From contig PBNG01000069.1 in the NCBI GenBank assembly GCA_002723015.1, positions 26,829-31,929 of the forward strand: a DNA stretch of 5,101 bases, in the 5' to 3' direction. Both the position numbers and the translations under genes were made by a program. The notes under the pieces are model-generated. The model was not told where the DNA came from, made no database searches, and was given only the letters and a program-made list of their open reading frames with translations. How positions within the stretch are numbered: position 1 is the stretch's first letter; each line of letters starts with the position of its first letter. Shown piece after piece: positions 1 to 5,101 of the stretch. This DNA comes from Roseibacillus sp. (GTDB lineage: Bacteria > Verrucomicrobiota > Verrucomicrobiae > Verrucomicrobiales > Akkermansiaceae).

Positions 1-370
1 CCATGTGTACGGGCAGCCGGATCGTCTTACTCTGGTTCGCGAGGGCCCTCTTGATCGACTGCTTGATCCACCATGATCCGTAGGTGCTTAACTTTCCGCC
101 TTTAGCCGGGTCAAACCGTTCGACCGCTTTCATCAGACCAATATTTCCCTCAGAGATCAAATCCGCTAAGGGCACACCATACCCGGAATAGCCCTGAGCG
201 ATCTTCACCACCAGCCTCAGATTCGCCTTAATCATCGCGGCACGAGCCTGTCTGTCCCCTCTCTTAATCTTGGCCGCCAAGGCGACCTCTTCAGCGGGAG
301 TAAGGAGCTCGGTTTGCATAATATCCCGCATGTAGATTCGCAGGCTGCTGTCTGAATTACTTGTCGCCAT
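1..370 (-). CDS. Sigma-70 family RNA polymerase sigma factor, N-terminal part (3' end outside window)
   Basis: This encodes an RNA polymerase sigma factor that directs core enzyme to promoters; 123 residues are visible and the gene continues past base 1. Region 1.2 is seen at about residues 8-34 (SLRIYMRDIMQTELLTPAEE), region 2.1 at 43-65 (NLRLVVKIAQGYSGYG), the core-binding region 2.2 at 71-90 (LISEGNIGLMKAVERFDPAK), and regions 2.3-2.4 at 93-112 with the paired Trp100-Trp101 used in promoter melting. The start of region 3 follows (TIRLPVHM). No region 1.1 precedes region 1.2, which suggests a group 2 (RpoS-like) or short primary-type factor. The -10 reading Gln of RpoD is kept (Gln104) but the Thr three residues on is Lys107. 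The start is well fixed: an in-frame TGA lies at 383-385, just upstream of this ATG. A GAGGAG at 390-395 is too far (19 bases) to be a normal ribosome site. The gene is divergent from pst. Which sigma group it belongs to needs the missing C-terminal half. Confidence 0.92.
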   Translation of the reverse strand, partial: MATSNSDSSLRIYMRDIMQTELLTPAEEVALAAKIKRGDRQARAAMIKANLRLVVKIAQGYSGYGVPLADLISEGNIGLMKAVERFDPAKGGKLSTYGSWWIKQSIKRALANQSKTIRLPVHM

Positions 371-421
371 TGTCCGTTTATTTCATCTGCTCCTCGGATT
401 TCTCTTCGAGCTGTCTTAGTC

Positions 422-434
422 AATACAATGTATT
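422..434. promoter_or_regulatory. 13-base palindrome AATACA-A-TGTATT upstream of the sigma gene
   Basis: The sequence reads AATACAATGTATT, a perfect 6+1+6 inverted repeat 52 to 64 bases ahead of the sigma factor start codon. The position fits an operator or part of the sigma promoter. On the - strand a weak -10-like TAAATA lies just upstream of it, but no convincing -35 was found. No regulator can be named from the sequence. Confidence 0.35.
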
Positions 435-465
435 TATCGCTCCTATCACTACACAACAGACACCT

Positions 466-476
466 TGGACAGTCCA
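466..476. repeat. 11-base palindrome TGGAC-A-GTCCA
   Basis: A perfect 5+1+5 inverted repeat lies in the divergent intergenic region, with CCT on the left and AGG on the right extending the symmetry if one base is bulged. The one-base centre rules out an RNA hairpin in this form, so a protein-binding site is the more natural reading. It may also be chance. Confidence 0.2.
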
Positions 477-745
477 GAGGTCTCTCCGCGAATCAGGCAG
501 CGTTCTTTTCGAGCTAATCTTGATTACAAATCGCTGATCTTGAAATGTTTACAGAAAAATACCGAGCTCTCCTGAAAACTATGGAAGTCGCGAGACCCTC
601 TAAATGGGTTACCAGAGGAGTTCCCGAGACCTGAGAAGCCACGCTCATAGGAACTACCGAGGAGAGCCCTTTGTGAAACGACGGAGCCAATCGCGCCCCT
701 CGCTCCTTGTCCCTCACAAATGCGTGATGTGAACAACTCTCTCTT
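477..745. other. Intergenic stretch without a supported gene
   Basis: This part of the 496-base divergent spacer holds two overlapping - strand open frames of about 80 codons, with no recognisable family and no ribosome site; I do not call them genes. Several short dyads occur (CCTCT at 597-601 with AGAGG at 614-618; AGTTCC at 619-624 with GGAACT at 650-655), but they compete with one another and do not form a convincing RNA. Extra TGTGA or TCACA pentamers at 672, 714 and 728 may be outlying members of the array next to pstS. No tRNA, terminator or riboswitch was seen. Confidence 0.4.
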
Positions 746-833
746 TTGTGACACATCTGTCACATATCAGCATTCCCAATTGTGACATCCTTGCCATAGT
801 CACTTCGGCGAGGCTGTGACCATTCAGTCACAG
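746..833 (+). promoter_or_regulatory. Probable Pho-box-like operator array of the pst operon
   Basis: TGTGAC occurs at 747, 781 and 815, exactly 34 bases apart. Each begins a pair of 7-base units separated by 4 bases: TTGTGAC-N4-CTGTCAC (746-763), TTGTGAC-N4-TTGCCAT (780-797) and CTGTGAC-N4-CAGTCAC (814-831). The E. coli PhoB box is a pair of CTGTCAT-like 7-base units with a 4-base spacer, so the geometry and the wording are both close. The first and third pairs are also perfect inverted repeats (TGTGACA-N4-TGTCACA at 747-764 and CTGTGAC-N6-GTCACAG at 814-833), so a dimeric regulator binding palindromes is the alternative. The position directly ahead of pstS fits phosphate-starvation control; this assignment is inferred. 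Confidence 0.6.
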
Positions 834-839
834 TATTCT
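834..839 (+). promoter_or_regulatory. Candidate -10 element for pstS (TATTCT)
   Basis: TATTCT matches TATAAT at four of six positions and starts immediately after the last operator dyad. There is no TTGACA-like -35 at the right distance; the operator occupies that place, as in activator-dependent Pho promoters. It would give a leader of roughly 20 bases before the pstS ATG. The usual E. coli spacing between Pho box and -10 is longer (about 10 bases), so this call is tentative. Confidence 0.35.
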
Positions 840-866
840 TAAGTTACATCCATACCTCTTAAATCA

Positions 867-1733
867 ATGAGTAAAAAAGCTCCTCTTTATCTCGCTACCG
901 CATGCGCCTTAGCTGCGGCGATTTTTACTAGTTCTTGTGGTCGCGGCGACAGCGACACTACCACCATTAAAGTAGCCGGTTCGGACACCATGTTGCAGGT
1001 CGGCCTCTCTTGGGGAGACGCCTATAAGAAGGCTACACCAGGAGTAGCGGTGAGCGTCGCCGGTGAAGGCTCCAGCACGGGATTCGTGGCCCTTATCGAT
1101 AACACCGCTGACCTCTCTCACTCCAGCCGTGCGATCAAGCCTTCCGAGGCCGAGGCCATCAAGAACAAGCACGGCAAGGAAGCCGTCGAGCACATCGTCG
1201 GCTACGACGGTATCGCCGTCTTTGTCCACAAGGACAATCCAGTAAAGTCAATCTCGCTTCCAAAGCTTAAAGAAATATGGGCCGAAGGCGGCAGCGTTGC
1301 CAATTGGAACGAAATCGGTGGCAGCGATGCGGAGATCCAGCGTGCTGGACGTGCAAATAACTCCGGCACTTACGGTTTCTTCCAGAAGGCTGTTCTCGGC
1401 AAGGGCGTAGAGTTCAAGCCCAACACCGCAGGCATGGCCGGATCCAGCGCTGTTGTGGAATTCTGCTCCACCACACCCTCGGCAATCGGCTATAGCGGGA
1501 TGAGCTACAAGAACGAGCATGTCGGCTGGTTATTGATCTCTGCCGATGAAGACAGCGAAGCCTTCGAGCCAACAATCGAAAACGTAAAATCCAAGAACTA
1601 CCCCATCGCCCGTCCCCTTTATATTTACACCGTTGGCGAACCCACCGGGGCTGTAAAGGCCTACTTGGACTGGATCAAGGGCGAGGCCGGCCAGGCAGTC
1701 GTCGCCGAACAGGGATTCGTGCCTTACCAGTAA
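867..1733 (+). CDS. pstS: Phosphate ABC transporter substrate-binding lipoprotein PstS
   Basis: This is the periplasmic, membrane-anchored phosphate receptor that hands phosphate to PstC/PstA; 288 residues, normal for the short PstS type. The N-terminus is a lipoprotein signal: a basic MSKK, a hydrophobic stretch at 6-20, then TSSC with Cys24 as the likely lipidated residue (a relaxed lipobox). The phosphate-binding fold shows AGSDTM at 37-42, GEGSSTGF at 66-73, DLSHSSRAIK at 82-91, DGIAVFVHKDNP at 114-125, the anion-binding loop RANNSGTYGFF at 162-172, and a typical C-terminal half with AIGYSGMSY and a closing GFVPY. An in-frame TAA at 840-842 makes the ATG at 867 the first possible ATG. No Shine-Dalgarno sequence is visible. 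It heads the operon, 48 bases before pstC, and is probably the most regulated gene through the adjacent operator array. Confidence 0.95.
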   Translation: MSKKAPLYLATACALAAAIFTSSCGRGDSDTTTIKVAGSDTMLQVGLSWGDAYKKATPGVAVSVAGEGSSTGFVALIDNTADLSHSSRAIKPSEAEAIKNKHGKEAVEHIVGYDGIAVFVHKDNPVKSISLPKLKEIWAEGGSVANWNEIGGSDAEIQRAGRANNSGTYGFFQKAVLGKGVEFKPNTAGMAGSSAVVEFCSTTPSAIGYSGMSYKNEHVGWLLISADEDSEAFEPTIENVKSKNYPIARPLYIYTVGEPTGAVKAYLDWIKGEAGQAVVAEQGFVPYQ

Positions 1734-1781
1734 GGCAAAGCGGAGATCCATTGTAATACCAGCAGGGGGCTGACGATTAGG

Positions 1782-2723
1782 ATGAGAGGCGTTTTACAGG
1801 GCATACGGGTTCTCGGCTCACGGGCCCTTGATCGTGCCGAGCCTGTCATTCGCGTGGTGATCTATGCCAGCGGATGGAGCTCCATCCTCTTCGTCGCGGC
1901 AATCTTCTTCTTCATCGTCAAGGAGGCGTGGCCAATTCTACCTCAAGTAAACTGGGGTGAGTTCTTCTTCGAAAATCGTTGGTTACCGAACCCCGCCGAA
2001 GGCAACACTCCAGTCTACGGTGCTGCAGGAATTCTCTATGGAACATTCGCCGTCACCGCCGTCAGCATGTGCATCGCCATGCCGCTCGGTCTGGCCGCGG
2101 CGGTCTACATCTCTGAGTTTGCCACCGGCAAGGTTAAAGAGACTCTCAAGATCTTAGTGGAGCTCCTCGCCGCAATTCCTTCGATCATCTGGGGCTTCAT
2201 CGGGCTGGTGATCGTCAGCCCCATCATCCAGGACGTCTTCAATGTCGAAATCGGAGTCAATCTCCTGAACGCCTCACTGATGGTCTCGATGATGGCGATT
2301 CCTCTCATTGTCTCAATCAGTGAGGACTCCCTGAGAGCAGTGCCCGATTCTTACCGGGAAGCAGCCATCGCCCTCGGCGCCAGCCGTTGGGAAGTCATCT
2401 ACAAGGTCCTCTTCCCCGCTGCGAAGAACGGTCTGCTCGCCGCCTCCATGCTAGGCGTCGGCCGAGCGGTCGGAGAAACCATGGCAGTCTGGATGGCCTC
2501 GGGAGGAACCGAGAGCATCCCGGACGAATTCAGCCCCATGATTCTCTTTGAGCGCATCAAGGCCATGACCGCTACCATCGCGTCTGAAATGCCTGACGCA
2601 CCCCACGGTGGCGAACACTACATGATGCTTTTCGTAGTTGGCATCGTCCTTTTGCTTATCAGCGTAGTTATCAACGTCGTCTCGGATCTTGTGATCAAGG
2701 GCATTAAAAAGCGCAACAGCTAG
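1782..2723 (+). CDS. pstC: Phosphate ABC transporter permease PstC
   Basis: This inner-membrane permease forms the phosphate channel together with PstA; 313 residues, close to the family norm. Hydrophobic segments consistent with six membrane helices lie at about 24-47, 83-110, 128-150, 160-180, 217-237 and 281-305. The cytoplasmic EAA loop that docks onto the ATPase is clear at 193-212 (EAAIALGASRWEVIYKVLFP), followed by the PstC-type RAVGETMAV at 228-236. The periplasmic loop after the first helix carries NRWLPNP, also usual for PstC. The ATG at 1782 follows pstS by 48 bases; AGGGGG about 13 bases upstream is too distant to be a good ribosome site. The stop lies only two bases before the pstA start, implying coupled translation. 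Confidence 0.96.
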   Translation: MRGVLQGIRVLGSRALDRAEPVIRVVIYASGWSSILFVAAIFFFIVKEAWPILPQVNWGEFFFENRWLPNPAEGNTPVYGAAGILYGTFAVTAVSMCIAMPLGLAAAVYISEFATGKVKETLKILVELLAAIPSIIWGFIGLVIVSPIIQDVFNVEIGVNLLNASLMVSMMAIPLIVSISEDSLRAVPDSYREAAIALGASRWEVIYKVLFPAAKNGLLAASMLGVGRAVGETMAVWMASGGTESIPDEFSPMILFERIKAMTATIASEMPDAPHGGEHYMMLFVVGIVLLLISVVINVVSDLVIKGIKKRNS

Positions 2724-2725
2724 AT

Positions 2726-3640
2726 ATGAGCGACGTTGAACATCCCTTCACCTCCAGCCGGCACGAGCGCGGAAAGGGCCTGCGCGAAAAGATTGTCCGC
2801 TATCTGATGCTGGCATCGACCTTTGCGATCATCATCCCAGTTCTCACGGTGATCGTCTACCTTTTCGTCAAGGCCGCTCCAGTTCTCTCTTGGGATTATA
2901 TTACCCAGAACCCCGGCCCACTCGGAAAGACTGGTGGAATCTGGCTTCCTCTTATGGGAACCTTCTACCTTGTGCTGGTATCCCTCGCATTGGTCGCGCC
3001 GGTCGGCATCCTGGCCGGCATCTACATCAACGAGTATGCCCCGAATAACTGGTTTACTCGTACAATAGGAAAGGCGGTCACCTCCCTTGCGGGCGTGCCC
3101 TCCATCGTGCACGCCCTCTTCGGTGTAGGCGCCTTCGTCCTCACCCTCGGAATGGGCAAAAGCCTCTTGGCGGCCTCCTGCACAATTGCGGTCATGACCA
3201 TCCCTGTGATCGTGACCGCCACACGCGAAGCCCTCGCAGCGGTTCCGATGGCCTTCCGCGAAGCTTGTTGGAACATGGGCGCCACCAAGTGGCAGACTAT
3301 CCGGACAATTGTCCTGCCTAATTCTGTCTCTGGTATTCTCACCGGGGTGATTCTCGAGGTCTCCCGCGCCGCTGGAGAGACCGCTCCCATCCTCTTCACC
3401 GGGGCTGTCGCCAGCGTCGCAATCTCTACCGACACCTTCGATCGCAAAATCGCCCCTTACGACCTGACTGAGCCTTTTATGGCCATGTCCTACCACCTGC
3501 ACGTGGTTGCCGAAAAAATCTCTGGAATGCCAGAGGCTATGAAGTTTGGCACCGCTGCAGTGCTCATTGCCCTCATCCTTATCATTAACAGCTTCTCAAT
3601 CACCCTCCGCGTCTGGCTGCGGTCCCGCAAGAAGTGGTAA
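2726..3640 (+). CDS. pstA: Phosphate ABC transporter permease PstA
   Basis: This is the second permease half of the Pst transporter; 304 residues, standard length. A charged cytoplasmic N-terminus (about 1-22) precedes membrane segments near 25-49, 73-100, 117-141, 147-165, 201-230 and 275-295. The PstA wording is plain: GGIWLPLMGTFYL at 70-82, AGIYINEYA at 97-105, GVPSIVHALFG at 123-133, and the EAA docking loop at 178-197 (REACWNMGATKWQTIRTIVL), then SRAAGETAPILFTGA at 213-227. It starts two bases after the pstC stop with no Shine-Dalgarno sequence, so it probably depends on ribosomes arriving from pstC. The pstB1 start follows its stop by seven bases. As PstC and PstA differ, each could dock preferentially onto one of the two downstream ATPases. 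Confidence 0.96.
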   Translation: MSDVEHPFTSSRHERGKGLREKIVRYLMLASTFAIIIPVLTVIVYLFVKAAPVLSWDYITQNPGPLGKTGGIWLPLMGTFYLVLVSLALVAPVGILAGIYINEYAPNNWFTRTIGKAVTSLAGVPSIVHALFGVGAFVLTLGMGKSLLAASCTIAVMTIPVIVTATREALAAVPMAFREACWNMGATKWQTIRTIVLPNSVSGILTGVILEVSRAAGETAPILFTGAVASVAISTDTFDRKIAPYDLTEPFMAMSYHLHVVAEKISGMPEAMKFGTAAVLIALILIINSFSITLRVWLRSRKKW

Positions 3641-3647
3641 CCCGATC

Positions 3648-4406
3648 ATGAGCGAGCACGCACACATCGAGTTTAATAACGTCACTGTCCGCTATGGCAG
3701 GAGCATCGCGCTGGATGACCTCGACTTCAAAGTGAAGCGCAATACGATCTTCGGAGTCGTGGGCCCCGCAAATTCCGGGAAGACAACCATGTTGAAGTGC
3801 ATCAACCGCACAATCGACTTTATCAACACAGCTAAGGTGGAGGGCCGAGTGACCATCGACGGTGAGGACGTCAACGAGCTCCGCAATGTCTACTCGCTTC
3901 GCCGCCGCATTGGCATGGTCTTTCCCCTGCCAGTTGGGCTGCCTATGTCGATCTACGATAACGTGGCCTACGGACCCCGCATGGCTGGCATACACGACAA
4001 GCATCGACTCGACGAACTAGTCGAGCGCTGCCTCAAACAATCGGTTCTCTGGGACGAGGTTAAGGACCGACTCAAATCTCTCGGAACCAAGCTCTCCGGC
4101 GGCCAACAGCAGCGCCTCACCCTCGCCCGCGCGCTCTCACTCGAACCTGAGATTCTCTGCCTCGATGAATTCTCCATCGCCATTGACCCGGTCACTACCA
4201 TGAAAATCGAGGATGTCCTCACCTCTCTTAAGAGTGAGATGACTATCATCCTTGTCACCAACCTCATCCAGCAGGCACAACGAATCTCGGACAACATGAT
4301 GTTCCTCAATAATTCAGAGATTGTTGAGCAGGGTCCTACTCCCGAACTCTTTGCCAATCCTAAGAACGAACTAACCGCCCGCTACCTCTCGGGCGAAATG
4401 GGCTAG
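3648..4406 (+). CDS. pstB1: PstB-type ATPase 1 with lost Q-loop and H-loop residues but intact LSGGQ
   Basis: This is an ATP-binding subunit of the Pst transporter, 252 residues, family length. I chose the ATG at 3648, seven bases after pstA; the open frame extends upstream but only over the pstA 3' end, and family homology starts here (IEFNNVTVRYG). Walker A is GPANSGKTT (39-47), keeping GxxxxGKT but with Asn at the usual central Gly. The Q-loop reads VFPLPVGLPMSIY where PstB normally has VFQRPNPFPMSIY, so the Gln is Pro93. The signature LSGGQQQRL (149-157) is perfect. Walker B is ILCLDEF (169-175) with Asp173 and Glu174 kept. The H-loop reads VTNLIQQA where VTHNMQQA is usual, so the switch His is Asn205. 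The frame is intact and the rest well conserved, so this is not a decaying gene; it looks like the non-catalytic half of a heterodimer. Confidence 0.93.
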   Translation: MSEHAHIEFNNVTVRYGRSIALDDLDFKVKRNTIFGVVGPANSGKTTMLKCINRTIDFINTAKVEGRVTIDGEDVNELRNVYSLRRRIGMVFPLPVGLPMSIYDNVAYGPRMAGIHDKHRLDELVERCLKQSVLWDEVKDRLKSLGTKLSGGQQQRLTLARALSLEPEILCLDEFSIAIDPVTTMKIEDVLTSLKSEMTIILVTNLIQQAQRISDNMMFLNNSEIVEQGPTPELFANPKNELTARYLSGEMG

Positions 4407-4412
4407 TCCACA

Positions 4413-5101
4413 ATGTCCGATTCTGCTGCAAGTATCCGCACCCGCGATGTCGACCTCTTCTATGGCGACTTCCAGGCTCTTTTCAAAGTATCGGTCGACA
4501 TCAAGCCGGGAATCATCACATCGCTGATCGGCCCTTCTGGTTGTGGAAAGACAACGCTGCTACGCTCGTTCAACAGAATCAACGAACGTTACGGAAACGT
4601 CACCACGAATGGGGAGATCTCCATTATGGGAAAGAATATTTATGACGAAGATGTTAATCTTCCCGAACTACGAAAGGCCGTTGGAATGGTCTTCCAACGC
4701 CCTAACCCCCTTCCAATATCAATCTACGAGAACATCCTCTTTGGGCTCAAAGCCCATACCCCCAAACGCGAACTACGCGATCTGAACCTCGACGACGTTG
4801 TGGAATCCGCCCTCCGGGAAGTGCAACTTTGGGATGCTACCAGGGACATTCTGAAAGAGAAAGCAACTGGACTCACGCTCGAGCAGCAGCAAAAACTCTG
4901 TATCGCCCGCCTTCTTCCTCTCAAACCACAGGTAATTCTCATGGACGAACCGTGCTCCGCCCTCGATGCAGACGGCATCGCCAGGGTGGAGGAACTCGTC
5001 AGCACCATGCGAGAACGCTTTACCATAGTAATGGTTACCCATAATATGGGTCAGGCGAAACGTGCCAGTGACGAGTGCATCTACATGTATCTTGGAGAAA
5101 T
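4413..5101 (+). CDS. pstB2: PstB-type ATPase 2 with intact catalytic core but degenerate signature (3' end outside window)
   Basis: A second Pst ATPase starts six bases after pstB1; 229 residues are visible and only about 20-30 should be missing. Tyr17 (LFYGDF) is the base-stacking A-loop residue. Walker A is canonical, GPSGCGKTT (40-48). The Q-loop is canonical, VFQRPNPLPISIYEN (93-107, Gln95). Walker B and D-loop are VILMDEPCSALD (174-185) with Asp178 and Glu179, and the switch His210 is present in VTHNM. The signature, however, is LTLEQQQKLCIAR (154-166) where PstB normally has LSGGQQQRLCIAR: both glycines are replaced, by Leu and Glu, while the flanking residues are preserved. The reading frame stays open to the window end. 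The missing motif is exactly the one its partner retains, so I infer it supplies the catalytic core in a PstB1-PstB2 heterodimer. phoU may follow downstream. Confidence 0.93.
   Translation, partial: MSDSAASIRTRDVDLFYGDFQALFKVSVDIKPGIITSLIGPSGCGKTTLLRSFNRINERYGNVTTNGEISIMGKNIYDEDVNLPELRKAVGMVFQRPNPLPISIYENILFGLKAHTPKRELRDLNLDDVVESALREVQLWDATRDILKEKATGLTLEQQQKLCIARLLPLKPQVILMDEPCSALDADGIARVEELVSTMRERFTIVMVTHNMGQAKRASDECIYMYLGE

Noticed and set aside
595..655. Possible structured RNA or terminator from short dyads
   Set aside because: The stems are only 4 to 6 pairs, mutually exclusive, and have no U-tract.
514..763. Two overlapping - strand open frames of about 80 codons in the intergenic region
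   Set aside because: They have no recognisable family, no ribosome site, overlap each other in different frames and start within the operator array, so they are most likely chance.
747..764. CRP/FNR-type site reading TGTGA...TCACA
   Set aside because: The half-sites are 8 bases apart here and in the 815-832 copy, not the 6 of the CRP consensus; the 7-N4-7 layout ahead of pstS fits a Pho-type operator better.
1063..1751. Open frames on both strands inside pstS
   Set aside because: They are shadows of the pstS coding sequence with no family resemblance.
3546..3647. Upstream extension of the pstB1 open frame into pstA
   Set aside because: The added 34 residues are the out-of-frame reading of the pstA 3' end; PstB homology begins at the ATG at 3648, which also has operon-like spacing.
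3648..4406. pstB1 as a pseudogene because of missing catalytic residues
   Set aside because: The frame is intact, length is normal, Walker B and LSGGQ are preserved, and the losses match exactly the complementary loss in pstB2.

Overview
The window carries the front part of a high-affinity phosphate uptake (pst) operon on the + strand, and the 5' part of a sigma-70 family sigma factor gene reading out of the window on the - strand. The two are divergent, separated by about 500 bases of non-coding DNA. The wording of the sigma factor and the pst proteins is that of a Gram-negative bacterium. My impression is Verrucomicrobiota/PVC-like, from the sigma factor's conserved core region and the general absence of Shine-Dalgarno sequences, but this is low confidence without a database search.

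Layout: 1-370 (-) sigma factor, cut by the window edge after region 2. 371-866 intergenic, holding two palindromes near the sigma gene and, next to pstS, a striking array of TGTGAC/GTCAC elements repeated every 34 bases with Pho-box-like 7-N4-7 geometry. 867-1733 pstS (phosphate-binding lipoprotein). 1782-2723 pstC and 2726-3640 pstA (the two permeases). 3648-4406 a first PstB-type ATPase. 4413-5101 a second PstB-type ATPase, running off the window. Gaps from pstC onward are only 2 to 7 bases, so this is one transcription unit with likely translational coupling. No phoU, phoB or phoR is visible; phoU could follow outside the window.

The most interesting feature is the ATPase pair. Each protein has lost the catalytic motifs that the other keeps. 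The first (PstB1) has a perfect LSGGQ signature, but the Q-loop Gln is Pro and the H-loop His is Asn. The second (PstB2) has intact Walker A, Q-loop, Walker B and H-loop, but its signature reads LTLEQ. In a head-to-tail heterodimer this gives exactly one complete ATP site (PstB2 core plus PstB1 signature) and one degenerate site (PstB1 core plus PstB2 signature). That is the arrangement known from CFTR, TAP and some heterodimeric exporters, but the ordinary PstB of E. coli is a homodimer with two canonical sites. The inference is an obligate asymmetric heterodimeric ATPase driving a phosphate importer.
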